A DNA stretch of 42,500 nucleotides, from NCBI GenBank assembly GCA_009746045.1, contig RPFO01001305.1, positions 1 to 42,500 of the forward strand, read 5' to 3'. Positions 7,597-18,200 of the stretch are shown here, piece by piece. The translations under genes were made by a program, and so were the position numbers. How positions within the stretch are numbered: position 1 is the stretch's first letter; each line of letters starts with the position of its first letter. The notes below the pieces were generated by a model, which was not told the DNA's origin, did no database searches, and saw only the letters and a list, made by a program, of their open reading frames with translations. Source of the DNA: Mesostigma viride. Its lineage: Eukaryota > Streptophyta > Mesostigmatophyceae > Mesostigmatales > Mesostigmataceae.

Positions 7597-9024
7597 ATGG
7601 GTCCGTGGAGAGGCACCGCGGCCACGAACTGGCTCAAGGAGAGGGATTGTTTCGTCCAGCCGGGAGAGAAGTACACCCATCTGCTGCTAGACGGGTTCGA
7701 GGGCGGGCGGGCGGTGGTCGACCACGAGGACCTGCCCGCGTTCTACAAACTCATCGCCAGCGACGCGAAGGCGGGCCGACCCAACTTCATCGTCGAGCAG
7801 AAATCGTTCCCCCTGTTCCCATTCTTCCTCGACCTGGACTGCGAGGACGACGTCGACCTGACGGACGAGATCCTCGACAAGTGGATCCCCTTGATCCACG
7901 CGGCCGTCAAGGAGACCGTGACGGAGCGCGAGGACACGGACTTCATGATGGTGATCTGCAGCGCGCCCACGAAGAGGAAACCGGACGGGAAAATCAAGAC
8001 GGGGTTCCACTTGCACTGGCCCGGCGTCCCGATCAACAAGGCGAGGGCGCTGCAACTCAGGGGGTACATCCTATGCAAACTGCACGAGGCGTTCGGAGAC
8101 AGGACGGGGAACTCGTGGAACGCCGTCGTGGACCCTTCGGTCATGATGGACAACGGCCTGCGCATGCTGTTCTCGTTCAAATGCGTCCGCTGCACCGTGT
8201 GCCCCGAGAAACTGCGCAAGCTGGAGAAAGAGATCGAGGGCGGGTGCAAGGGCGGCTCGTCGACGGGGGCGTGTCCCTGCGTGTTCTGCGACGGCAAACG
8301 CAAGATACGGAGGGAGTGCGGGTGTACCTACGGCAAGATCCACGAGAAGCGACCGTACACGTACTTGCGCGAGCTCGACGGGGACGGCAACGTCGCGGAG
8401 GAGAGCGGCCAGCGCACTGCGTTGGAGCAATTGTTCCTGACGTCCGTCCGCACGTACGACGAGGTCATCAAGGAACCCGTGGAACTCGTGCCCCCGCCGT
8501 ACTACGACGCCAAGCTCGTCGAGCTCCCGGGTGCGCGGAAAGGACGGGACCGCGTACCCCAGGTCCGCACGTCCCACGCGTCGCCTCACAACGGCAACGC
8601 GCTGCCGCGAGACGGACGGCTGTACGCGGCCGTCAAGGAGGCGCTCCGCGGGATCCCCATCAGCAACGTGTTCAAGGAGGGCGAAGGGCAGTCGAGCGTC
8701 TACTGGGTCTGGAGTCGCTCGCACGTCTGCAAAAACGTGGACCGCGCCCACGCCAACAACAACGTGTGGTTCGAGATCACTCGCAACGGCGTGTTCCAAC
8801 GCTGTTTCGACGACGAATGTCGCGGGTTCCGGTCGGAGCCGAGTCCGATCCCGTACGAGGTGTCGGTGCGCCTGTTCTCGACTACAACGCCGGAGTCCGG
8901 AGCCAAAAGGGAGTCAGCCATGACGACGGCCGCGCTGCGACTGGCGTACTTGGTATCGTACGACCCCACGAAGGCGGCGACAGGGAAAAGAGCGAGAAGC
9001 CGGAAGGGCGCGAGGGACGAGTGA
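7597..9024 (+). CDS. Archaeo-eukaryotic primase, herpesvirus UL52-like
   Basis: A 475-residue DNA primase without a fused helicase domain. FPFFLDLDCED holds the catalytic DLD pair (79-81). TGFHLHWPGV (about 136-144) gives the His motif, and VVDPSVMMDNGLRMLFSFKC (about 177-196) the third motif with Asp and Arg. A Cys-rich insertion follows (CVRCTVCP, then GACPCVFCDGK and ECGC). Near the C-terminus SHVCKNVDRAH and QRCFDDEC form the Cys-His-Cys-Cys zinc site typical of UL52-type primases. The start at 7597 is preferred to the longer frame because it fits the divergent promoter and has a strong initiation context. The 3' end overlaps the convergent gene by 143 bases. The role is primer synthesis for viral DNA replication. 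Confidence 0.82.
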   Translation: MGPWRGTAATNWLKERDCFVQPGEKYTHLLLDGFEGGRAVVDHEDLPAFYKLIASDAKAGRPNFIVEQKSFPLFPFFLDLDCEDDVDLTDEILDKWIPLIHAAVKETVTEREDTDFMMVICSAPTKRKPDGKIKTGFHLHWPGVPINKARALQLRGYILCKLHEAFGDRTGNSWNAVVDPSVMMDNGLRMLFSFKCVRCTVCPEKLRKLEKEIEGGCKGGSSTGACPCVFCDGKRKIRRECGCTYGKIHEKRPYTYLRELDGDGNVAEESGQRTALEQLFLTSVRTYDEVIKEPVELVPPPYYDAKLVELPGARKGRDRVPQVRTSHASPHNGNALPRDGRLYAAVKEALRGIPISNVFKEGEGQSSVYWVWSRSHVCKNVDRAHANNNVWFEITRNGVFQRCFDDECRGFRSEPSPIPYEVSVRLFSTTTPESGAKRESAMTTAALRLAYLVSYDPTKAATGKRARSRKGARDE

Positions 9025-9697
9025 GGAAGCCCCGGTCCTCAACGTCCCCCGACTTGTTCTCCAAAAGGATAGGAACGCCCCCCGCCACGTAGGACATGTG
9101 AGACGGGGCTCCACGGGGAAGGAACAGCATGTTGTGACTCTCCATGCCCCTGTGATCCGCGTTGCTTTCCAAGAACGATAGGCACTTAATAAACGTATGA
9201 ATGTAATAACTTCCCACACTCGGAAAGTTCATGTCCGCCAACTGCCTCGCGTACTCCATCCTATCCAAGAACGGGCGATGCAATAATGAGTGACGCGCGA
9301 ACGCGAGACAGTCGTGCACGTAGAACACGGAACGGCCCAGAGGGTCCCTTCCGAGCACTCCGGCCGCGACGGTGCCCTTGAACAGTTTGGTCTTGAAAGG
9401 CGGCATCCGTACGATCGACACGTTCCGATCCCCGTGCACGATCGCGCAGACCGTACGACCGCCGCGAACGCGGACCAACGCCAGGAGACAGTACTCGCCC
9501 TTCCGCAATTCCGTCACGACGTAGTCGTCGTTCCCGAGCTCGGCCACGAGGTCTTTGGTCTTGTTCACCACCTTGATAAAGGGGCGAGGGAGGTCGTGGT
9601 AGCGACACACGCCCTCGACGGAACGCAAGACGTCGCGGGTCTCGCGGGGAGACGCATCGCGCGGCAGGACGAGAGGGACGGGGAGAAACGCGGCCAT
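8882..9697 (-). CDS. mRNA-capping/ligase-type nucleotidyltransferase, degenerate
   Basis: A 271-residue protein with the layout of a GTP:RNA guanylyltransferase core, but with key residues changed. DYVVTELRKGEYCLLAL (about 58-74) sits where the K-x-D-G nucleotidyl-lysine motif is expected; the Lys-x-Asp-Gly pattern is missing. FKGTVAAGVL (106-115) replaces the G-T-x-x-D-G-E motif and lacks the acidic residues. FYVHDCLAFARHSLLHRPFLDRMEY (first part at about 125-139) matches motif IIIa. The last roughly 45 residues are Pro/Ser-rich and overlap the primase on the other strand, so the true end is uncertain. It may be a non-catalytic subunit. The family call is by motif resemblance. Confidence 0.55.
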   Translation of the reverse strand: MAAFLPVPLVLPRDASPRETRDVLRSVEGVCRYHDLPRPFIKVVNKTKDLVAELGNDDYVVTELRKGEYCLLALVRVRGGRTVCAIVHGDRNVSIVRMPPFKTKLFKGTVAAGVLGRDPLGRSVFYVHDCLAFARHSLLHRPFLDRMEYARQLADMNFPSVGSYYIHTFIKCLSFLESNADHRGMESHNMLFLPRGAPSHMSYVAGGVPILLENKSGDVEDRGFLTRPSRPSGFSLFSLSPPSWGRTIPSTPVAARPSSWLTPFWLRTPAL

Positions 9698-9798
9698 ACT
9701 AGCACCGTGCGCTTTTTTTCGGTCCCCGTTACGCGCGCGTTCTCGGGAGAAAATTTGTTTGGGGGCGGAAAGGAGGACGATCGGGACGAGCGGAGGTC
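9698..9798. promoter_or_regulatory. Divergent intergenic region
   Basis: A 101-base gap between divergent starts at 9697 and 9799. It has a run of seven T near 9713 and AAAATTTG near 9751, with GC-rich ends. No clear TATA box is visible. Promoter function is inferred from gene orientation only. Confidence 0.3.
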
Positions 9799-10332
9799 AT
9801 GGAGTTGTTGGAGCGTTCGCTCGTGCGTTTCTTCGGGGACGCGCGGCACTTTGACGTGCTGTTCGGGATCTGCGGACACAAGGAGTCGGAGCCGAAGAAC
9901 GAGCTCGTCTCCCTGCGCGTGTTGGAGTGGCTCGTGACGAACTACGCGAGGATCCACAACGTCGAGTACCTTACGCCGGTCGAGAACGCCCCCTTCAACC
10001 TGTACATGTCCTACCGCGAACATCTGGACTTTTACTCGAAGAAGATGTTCGACCCTTTCGCGCGTCGGAAGAAGATCCCCCTCGCCCACGGCGACCGCGT
10101 CGTGCAGACGACCCCGGGACAGATGAACTTCTTCCGATGGGCGATCACGAACGGGGTCGTGGACTACGCCGTGCGCAACATCGCGGAGATTCGCGGGGAG
10201 CTGCCCAAGTGCCACCACAACAACGGGCGCGCCATCCGCGTGACCGTGGTCAAGCGGACGAGGAAGCGGTGCCGCGCGGCCGACCTCGGGTCGATCGTGC
10301 GTCCCAAGGTCATTACCGCAGACGGTTCCTGA
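9799..10332 (+). CDS. Conserved NCLDV protein, chlorovirus A494R-like
   Basis: A 177-residue protein. The segments FDVLFGICGHKESEP, LVSLRVLEWLVTNYA, MSYREHLDFYSKKMFDPFARR and TTPGQMNFFRWAITNGVVDYA recall an uncharacterised family conserved across many NCLDVs (A494R of chlorella viruses). In such proteins a QxNFFRWAxxN core precedes the end of the fold. The last 30 residues are strongly basic. No biochemical role is known to me. It is followed 46 bases later by a co-oriented membrane gene. The family name is from memory of the motif and should be checked by search. Confidence 0.55.
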   Translation: MELLERSLVRFFGDARHFDVLFGICGHKESEPKNELVSLRVLEWLVTNYARIHNVEYLTPVENAPFNLYMSYREHLDFYSKKMFDPFARRKKIPLAHGDRVVQTTPGQMNFFRWAITNGVVDYAVRNIAEIRGELPKCHHNNGRAIRVTVVKRTRKRCRAADLGSIVRPKVITADGS

Positions 10333-10378
10333 TCCGGTTCAAATAGTTTTCGAAGGGAGATCGTAGGGTAAGTGGGCC

Positions 10379-10873
10379 ATGTCTCTGCTGGTCTCGAAGG
10401 CGTACGACTGGCTGGTCACGCGCCCTTTGCGGGAGCTGTTCATGAAGGGGCCGAGTGTCGGCGCGTTCGGGTTCTGGATGAGCATGAAGGAGAGCGACAT
10501 CTGCGCGGCCATGACGAGGACGACGTCGGACATCTGGGACAACAACCCCGGCCATTGTCGCGACGTCATCGACAGCCGATTCGAGAGCGTGCACGTCGTC
10601 GTGCGGACGTTCATGACGTGGTTCGCTCTGCTCATGATCGCGAACGCGGTCGTGCGCCAAGCCGTCCGCATCCCGTCTCGTGTGTTGCGGTCAGTTACCT
10701 GTCGCCCGCGGTCTCCTCGCGTCGTGGTGATCGACGTCGACGCCGTTCGATCGCGAGCGTTGCCGCCAGGCGGACTTGACGCCCAAGAGGGCGAGGGAGC
10801 CGGTCGCGGGCGCCAGAAGCATCTTGAGAAGGTCGGGGATCTGGCCTCCGACGAGAACGGACACGTAGGCTAG
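10379..10873 (+). CDS. Unknown protein with one likely membrane helix
   Basis: A frame of 164 codons from ATG 10379. The first 100 residues look coherent: LVSKAYDWLVTRPLRELFMKGP, a Trp/Met-rich middle, and a hydrophobic helix at about 77-95 (TFMTWFALLMIANAVV). Beyond about residue 105 the sequence is low in hydrophobics and overlaps the opposite gene by 183 bases, so the natural end may be earlier or shifted by an indel. No family is recognised. Confidence 0.45.
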   Translation: MSLLVSKAYDWLVTRPLRELFMKGPSVGAFGFWMSMKESDICAAMTRTTSDIWDNNPGHCRDVIDSRFESVHVVVRTFMTWFALLMIANAVVRQAVRIPSRVLRSVTCRPRSPRVVVIDVDAVRSRALPPGGLDAQEGEGAGRGRQKHLEKVGDLASDENGHVG

Positions 10874-10924
10874 ACTGAAGTAGAGACCGACGAGGATCAA
10901 TGGCAGCGCGATGATCAGACTCAT
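10691..10924 (-). CDS. Small membrane protein, 77 aa
   Basis: ATG 10924 is preceded on its strand by a TATTATA-type element. Residues 3-24 (LIIALPLILVGLYFSLAYVSVL) form a membrane helix or signal anchor, and a second hydrophobic stretch (LLKMLLAPATGSLALLGV) follows. The tail is basic and overlaps the convergent gene. No family is recognised. Confidence 0.5.
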   Translation of the reverse strand: MSLIIALPLILVGLYFSLAYVSVLVGGQIPDLLKMLLAPATGSLALLGVKSAWRQRSRSNGVDVDHHDARRPRATGN

Positions 10925-11135
10925 GGTATAATAAAACGAGCGTTTATATTAAGTCTCTCGCTCTCCGTACTCTCATCTCGCTCTGTGGGATCCGACACGG
11001 AATCGGTTGTCGAGGAAGACCTCGACGACACGCATCGTGTCGGCGATGATGGTCGTATTGGCGAGGAGGACCCTATATAAGGGGGTCGCCTAGGGAGAAG
11101 TCTCGTTTTTCTCGCCAAACCGCACGGTCCACACC
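10925..11135. promoter_or_regulatory. Divergent promoter region with palindromic TATA element
   Basis: No convincing gene lies in these 211 bases. Next to the minus-strand start is ATAATAAAACG, A+T-rich. For the plus-strand gene, CCCTATATAAGGG at 11071-11083 places a TATA box inside an imperfect inverted repeat (gaCCC / GGGggtc), about 55 bases before the ATG. This is the clearest TATA box in the viral part and may mark a strongly expressed gene. Confidence 0.5.
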
Positions 11136-12017
11136 ATGGCGTCCATCGTCAAATACCTGACACCCGTCGACGGGGCGGGGGACGACCCTCGCTTCAAAGG
11201 CAAGATCCGGGTGACAGACGACGGCAAAATTTCGATCATTGACGCGATCGCGTGCATTTCCTTCGCTAAACCGGACGGAACTTTGAAAACGAACGCCGGT
11301 CGGATGGCAAGTCTCGCACTCGCGAACCTTGCGAAAGAGCACAAGGAAGTGGAATGTATCATATTACTCTGGAAATTCCCCGGGGCCCGGCAGCGAGACA
11401 CCCCGGTGACCGACCGCCAGGGCTTGACTCGCATCCTAATGCTGCTGCCTGGCAAGGTCGCGGCCAGGTTCCGCGAGCAGATGTCCGTCCTCTTGGAGCG
11501 GTACCTGAACGCCGACCGGACACTCGCCGAGGACATCCTCCGTCGGGCGGGTGCCAACGAGGGCGCGCTGGCCAATCTGGAGGAGCATCCGCGCATCCAG
11601 AGTTCATGGGCGACGAAGGAGTTGAACGCGGCCATCAAGGCCCATGTCGACGCTCACGAAGGGATGGGGAACATGTACATTCCTGTGCACAACACGAACA
11701 ACCTGACCGTGACGGGAAAGACGGCCGCCGAGTTGCGCGCTCTCTACGGCGCGACCGGTTCGTCGCGCGACACGAACAGCAAGGTCCAATCAGCCGCCAT
11801 GTACTTCTTGCAGGTGAGCGAGGCGGACCAGATCAAGCGGACGGACGCCAACCCCGTCGTGGTGGCCAATAGGAGTAGGGAGCTCTTCGAGCCCATCTTT
11901 AGGGAGCGGGGGTTGCACGATTTTCAGACGGATAGGGCTTGCATCCGAGAGAACGCGAAAGTGATGCGTCTCAATCAGAAAGCGACTAGGGAAGCCGCGA
12001 TCGCTGGCCCGCGTTGA
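11136..12017 (+). CDS. Bro-N-like putative DNA-binding protein
   Basis: A 293-residue protein. Residues about 30-130 read as a Bro-N-like domain: DGKISIIDAIACISF opens it and ILLWKFPGARQRDTPVTDRQ lies in the middle. GLTRILMLLPGKVAARFREQ is followed by LLERYLNADRTLAEDI. This pattern is common in large DNA viruses and in many eukaryotic and phage proteins and is thought to bind DNA. The C-terminal part is helical and basic, with an Asn-rich HNTNNLTVTG stretch near 190. A palindromic TATA element lies upstream. The exact role is unknown; transcription control is the usual suggestion for the family. Confidence 0.6.
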   Translation: MASIVKYLTPVDGAGDDPRFKGKIRVTDDGKISIIDAIACISFAKPDGTLKTNAGRMASLALANLAKEHKEVECIILLWKFPGARQRDTPVTDRQGLTRILMLLPGKVAARFREQMSVLLERYLNADRTLAEDILRRAGANEGALANLEEHPRIQSSWATKELNAAIKAHVDAHEGMGNMYIPVHNTNNLTVTGKTAAELRALYGATGSSRDTNSKVQSAAMYFLQVSEADQIKRTDANPVVVANRSRELFEPIFRERGLHDFQTDRACIRENAKVMRLNQKATREAAIAGPR

Positions 12018-12070
12018 TTCGTTATCCTAATAAAACAATTTTCTTCGTGACCAACTATAGACCCGTAAAC

Positions 12071-15000
12071 ATGACCACTTCTCTCAAGGACATGGGCGTG
12101 GGCAGGCTCAAGAAACTGTACACCGAGGAGATCGAGTCCGACCCGACCAGCACGACGTCGGGGGTGACGATCGTGTCGCAGGGTAAGATCGATATCGTGC
12201 CGAACGTGTCCGGCGGCAACGACGCCACTCGGACCAACCCCGTGCTCGATCCTGACAACACGGTCGTGATCCACGGCAACATGCGCGTCATGGGGTCCAT
12301 GAGCACGGACAAGGGCATGTTGCAGACCGCGGATTACACGAAGAACAGTACGACGACCGAAACGAACAACTCGCTCCTCAAGTCCACGACCAACCACCTC
12401 CTGCTCATGCCCTTCGACGCGACGAAGGAGGTCATCGTGCAGGACTCGCGGTTCGTCGCGCACCGCTCGGCGAAGGAGATCACCGGCTCGACCGCGGTCG
12501 TCCCGACCCCCGACAGCTTGTCCGTGCGAGCCGAGAGGGTAACCGACCCCGTGAACCAGGAAATCGCGATGGGGCTCGTATACCACGCGGGTACCGGTTT
12601 CACGACCGACGGCACGGCCCAAACGAAGTGGCGCGGCGTCATCGACTCGGGGGCCGTGGACATGGAGCTGAGGTCGAGCACCCAGTTGCGCGTGTCCGCG
12701 GACAAATCGTCGGGGGGCGAGGTGCGCGTAGGAGCCGGGTCCGCGATCACGATCGCCCCAGCCATCGCGACCGAGGGCGCGGACCCTCTCACGAAACTCG
12801 TCCTGCAGGTGCCCGCGACCGACGCGGCGGCGGAAAAGGTGACCACCAATTTTACGCTCGCGCAGGCCGGCGTGCCGACGGAGACGCGCCAGGCTCACAC
12901 CTACTCCGCCGACGCGGTCACGGTCATGAGCAAGAAGGGGCTCGGTAACACGGGAAACGGCGGAAACCTCTGGATCACGGGTGACACGGCCGTCGCCGGC
13001 AGCAGCGTGGCCGTCGAGCAGGTGAAGTTCGTCGACTCGAGCGTGTCGACCACGAACCCTACCCTCTCGCTGTCCGCCGCGTCGAATGTGACCATCGCGG
13101 CAGACCTGGTCCTGAAGAGCCCGGACGTGGACGTCGGCGGCAAGATCGCGACGTCGAGCGGGGATCTGTTCCTCAACCCCGCGAGCGGGGTCGTCAAGGT
13201 GAACGGCAACGTGCAGGTGGACGGGACGCTGACGAGCGTGAACACGACGGTGTTGAACTCGGTCATCATGGAGAAGACCCTGAGCCTCGCGAACACCCAA
13301 AACACGACGGTCGCAACCTGGGCATTCGACGGAAACTCGGCGACGAGCGCGCCGACCACGGCGAACCCGACGGGCGTGCCGATTACGTTCACGACGGGCA
13401 AGGCTAGCATCTCGAACGGCGCCCTGATCCTGCCGGGAGGGGCCACTCCCACCACCAACGCGGCGGCGACGGCGGCCAACGTTTCCGCCTTCCCGACGGG
13501 CACCCAGTCGTACGAGATCTCATTCAACATTTCGTACAATGGCGTACCGGTCAGCGGTGCCGCACGGTTCGGCGGTTGTTTTCGTACGGTACTCTGATAT
13601 GTAACTGGTACGGAGACGGTAAGATCGAGGCGACCGCCGGTGGAGTGACACTCGCGACGCCCGTGAACACGCTCGCGATGGCCGCGTCGACGCAGAAGAA
13701 GTACAAGGTCACGATGAGGCGGACGTACGTCGATGCTCCGTTGAACTCTCTGTCGACCTTTGAAATATTCGTCGACGGCGTCCAAAAGAGCGTCTCCACG
13801 GGCACCGGCCTCGCGACCCACTCGCTGTCAAGCCCCGCCCTCGTCCTGGGCAACGACGGCACGGGGTACCTTGTCCCGCTGACGTTCGACGACGTGCGCA
13901 TCGAGCTCGTGAGCCCGCCGACGAACGTGAACGCCGACGGCGCGGGGCTCGTCGTCGCGGGCGACGCGGCGATCAACAGCAAGGCCGCCGAACGATCGAT
14001 CACGTGGAAGAAAAACGTCGCGCAAGAGCTGGGCGATAACACCGGGTCGTACTGGCACATCAAGGGCGGTCAGCTGATGTTCTCGCGCCTGATCGACACC
14101 ACGAAGAGGAAGGCTCCCGGGACCAACGTGCTCCTCAGCAGCCTGCCCACAAAGGGCGCGTCGACCGAATCCAACATGTGGACGTTGGCGACAAACGGGA
14201 CCGCCACGACGGGATCCGCCGTGCTCACGTACGCGTCGACTCCCACGGGCGCGGCGTCTCACACGGGCGGATATTTTCAGACTAACTACGGAAACGGGAC
14301 GGTGACCGTGTCCTATTATAGCGCCACGAACATCGGGAGGGCGACGGGCGGTTACGAGATCCTCGTCACCGGGATCGTGAAGCCGTTCACCTCCCTGTCG
14401 ACGGCGACGGGCGGAGACGTCGGCACCGGGGCGGGAGCCGCGATGACGGCCCCGTTCCTGTGCGGCGTCGCGAACTCGACAAACACGAACGCCAACATGG
14501 CCGAACTGTTAACCATCGGCAAGGACGGGACGGCCGGAAGTTACGTGAGCGTGTGGGCGTGGCGAGGCGGCAGGCTCCTCATGTTCACGGGCAACCACTA
14601 CACCGAGACCGCGGGGATCGTCGTTGGGGCGAGCGAGTTCGTCCTCGGCGTCCTCTTGTCCTCCTCGGGACCAGTGCTGTACGTGAACGGGGCGCCGGCG
14701 ACGATGACGACTGCCGGATGGCGCACCATAACGGCGAACGCCTCGTTTACCGGCGCGACCGGCGTGTCGCTGAGCGCAACCGCCACCGAACGCGGGATCT
14801 ATCTGGGCGCTAGGAGCCCGTACCAGACGGCCAACCCTTTCAACATCGGATTCAAGAACTGGCGCGTCGTGGACACACTTGCCGCGGGGGGGGCGACGCC
14901 CACGATGACCCCGCCCCAGATCATGTACACGCAGCTGTACCGGTACGCGGACGAGTACGACTCGGAACCGCTCATGGTGACGTACGGCTTCCGCATCGGA

Positions 15001-15180
15001 GACGACGAGACACTCCAGATCGTGAAGACGCAAGGGTCGGCGACCACGACCACCCTCCTCGGCAACCCGATGCCCGCGAGCGACAACATAAGCGGGACCG
15101 CTCTCGATGGGAACTCGATGGGAACGGTCGAGGACGGCACGGTGAACGTCGTGTTGGAGCTGCTGAACAAGGTTTCGTAA
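12071..15180 (+). CDS. Fibre-like structural protein A, frame broken once
   Basis: ATG 12071 follows an A+T-rich stretch with AATAAAACAATTTT. The product is about 1036 residues once one missing base near 13571-13579 is allowed for. The N-terminus (GRLKKLYTEEIESDP) is shared with the next gene. The repetitive beta-rich middle contains GNLWITGDTAVAG, GDLFLNPASGVVKVNGNVQVDG and a DGAGL motif like those of phage tail fibres. A laminin-G/concanavalin-like module (about 13480-13830) sits between the fibre repeats. The C-terminal head ends in VTYGFRIGDDETLQIVKTQG. Ser, Thr, Ala, Gly and Val dominate. It is likely a virion surface fibre used in host contact; this is inferred from composition and motifs. 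Confidence 0.65.
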
Positions 15181-15207
15181 AATCTCTGCGTCCAACTCTA
15201 TACGGAC

Positions 15208-18200
15208 ATGAACGCCACCCCGCTGAGCGAACTGAGAACGGGCCGATTGAAGAAACTGTATTCCGAGGAAATCGGGTCCGACCCGTCCTCCCTCTCGTCG
15301 GGGATCACGATCCTGTCGGGTGGGAAGATCGATCTCGTCCCGAACGCGGTCAACGGCAACTCGGTGGACGCCCTCGCGCCTCCGACCACCGACGCGTCCG
15401 TCAACCAGGTCGTGATTCACGGCGACCTGCAGGTCGCGGGGGACGTCACGGTCGACAGCGGGCCCGTCGCCGATTACACGAAGAATTCGGGCGTGACCGA
15501 GACGAAAAACACCGTCTTGAAATCCACGGGGAACCACCTCCTGCTCATGCCCTTCGACACGACGAAGGAGGTCATCGTGCAGGACTCGCGGTTCGTCGCG
15601 CACGGCCAGGCGCAGACCGTCACGAACACCGCAGTCGTCCCGACCCCGACCATCCTGTCCGTGCGCGCCGAGAGGGAAAACGACATCGCGAACCCGGAGA
15701 TCGCGTTCGGGTTTGCGTTCAACGGCACGGGCAACAACTTCGCGGGGGGCGCCAACGCCACCGCCAAGACGCAGTGGCGCGGCGTCGTCGACTCCGGCGC
15801 GGTCGACATGGAAGTCCGGTCGAGCGCCCAGTTGCGGGTGTCCGCGGACAAATCGACGACGGGCGAGGTGCGTCTGGGCGCCAGGTCCGGTGTGACGTTG
15901 GCCCCGTCCATAGCGAATGAGGGCGCGGACCCGGACACCAAGATCGTCGTGCGGCCGACCACGTCCGAGAAGACGGCGGTGTCCGCGCAGTCCGAGACGA
16001 GCCAGCCGCACTCGTACTCGGACAACGCGGTCGCGATCTCGGGCGCGAAGAGGACGTCGGCCGCGTCGGGCGGGAATCTCTGGATCACGGGGACACGGCC
16101 GTCGCCGGATCGTGCGTGGCCGTCGAGCAGGTGAAGTTTGTCGACTCGAGCGTGTCGACGTCGAACCCCACGCTCCTCGTTTCCTCCGCGGCCACGGTGC
16201 GCGTGGACAAGGACTTGGTCCTCCGCAGCACGGACCGCGACGGCGGCAAGATCGGGACGACGCGCGGGGACCTGTTCTTGAACCCGGCGAGCGGGGCGGT
16301 CAAGGTGAAGGGGACGGTGCAAGTGGACGGGGAGCTGTCGAGCGCGAACACCAGCACGGCGAACGTCACGGTGCTGGACAAGACGCTGGTGCTGTCGAAC
16401 GCGACGACGACGAACGCGGACGCGGACGGCGCGGGGATCGTGGTGGAGGGCGACGGGGCCGTCAACGGCAAGTCGGCGGAACGGTCGCTGAGGTGGCGGA
16501 AGAACGCGGGGCAGGAGAGGGGGGACGAGACGGGGTCGTACTGGCACGTGAGGGGCGGCAGGCGATGCTGTCGAGGTGGATCGACGCGGGGAGGAGGAAG
16601 GCGCCCGGGACCAACGTGACGCTCAGCGAACTCCCCGTCAGCAACGGCGCGACGACCGAGCCGCACTTGTGGAAATTGGCGGCGTATACGGGTGCGGGAC
16701 CTTACCTGACCGCTGACTCGGTGGGTTCCGCGTCTCTGACGTACGTCTCAAGTAACAGTAGCATAGGGGGGGAGACTCGTGGTTAGGCGAGTGGTTTAAC
16801 GACAGCGCCAACAACGTTCAGAACACCGGGAGCAGTACATCGAACTACGGCACTCAGGTGGGTAAAGAGGCCTTCACGGTCACCGCACCCGCCATAGTAT
16901 CGAACGGCGTGATCACTCTCCCGGCAGGAGGCGGCGGGGTGACTTCGACTCCCAACTTGGCGTACGCACGAGCGGTCGGATTGAACACCAAGGGCGCTCT
17001 AGACGATGACGGATACGGCGAGTGGACGATGGAAGCGAGCGTGGCTTCGTCCGGGTCGAACACGTTCAACGTCATGTGGATGGGCACCGACAGCGGCACG
17101 CGCCGAATCCAGGTGTTTAGTTCGGGAGGGGGTATCATCATATCAACAGAATCGAAGGTCAGCCCGTATGCATACGGCGATCAACAACTTTCCATTCCTG
17201 CGTCTACTTTAAATGCTTTCAAATCAAACAACTTGCCTAACAACGGGAGTTACCACAAATACCGCCTGGCTCGCAAATCCGTAGTTCCGGCCAGTGCCGC
17301 GTTGGGGGCGAAATATACCGATCCTTCCGCCTTGTTCCGTTTTTGGTACGACGACATGGAGATCCCGCTCGCTATGGAGGTGATCGCGCCGAGCACGACC
17401 AGCACGAGCACGATCGGTCTTTTGTGGACAACCGCTCAACATGGTTATGCAACGTCCCGATAACGAGCGCGACCGCGACCAATTACAATACGATACGTCT
17501 CGGATACAACCAGAGATACCAATCGTTTCAGAGTTGTACCGTGGAATACGTCCGTTTCAGTAACGGGCTCACGACGACCTACCCTTCTCCGGGCGGTTTC
17601 ATGTGGGCGTACGAATTCAACGGAACGTACGCGAACACCGGTAGTGAGTCGTACAGCACGACGTTTGCGCAGGGGACGTCGAGCCTCGTCACCGACGGTA
17701 GCGTGCGAGGCCTGTCCGTCCCGAGCGCGACCGGAGCGAACACGATCCTCGCCACCATCGTCGGACTCAACACCCGGGGCGCGAGCGATAACGACGGGTT
17801 TGGCAATTGGACCGTCGAAGTCCGGATGAAGTTCAACGCGTCGGGCGCGTCAACTCAGGCTAACGTGTTCATGATGGGTCAAGATAACACCGGCACCGGT
17901 GCCGGTGCGCGTATTGGTATGATATGCAACCACCCCGATAGTAACACTTTGGCGATTTCCGTAGAGTCGAATCAAGGGACCGGGTACGGTGATCGATATA
18001 TCTACTTTCCCTATTCGCTTTTGACCACCTTAGCGGGCACAGGTGCGCCCAACGACGGGCAGTATCACACCTTCCGCCTCGCGCGACTCACGTATACGGG
18101 CGGACTCGTTACCACCGTTTTAACGAACTTGTTTCGCGTGTGGTACGACAACTCCGAGATCCCGCTCAACCACCAAGACGTCACTCAATCGCATCTCACC

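Noticed and set aside
7539-9092. 517-codon plus-strand frame over the primase
   Set aside because: It is an Arg/Gly/Pro-rich shadow of the primase frame in GC-rich DNA; only the other frame holds the catalytic motifs.
11975-13300. 441-codon minus-strand frame over fibre A
   Set aside because: It is rich in His, Arg, Val and Asp in the manner of a complementary-strand shadow, with no domain, while the plus frame has clear repeats and a paralogue.
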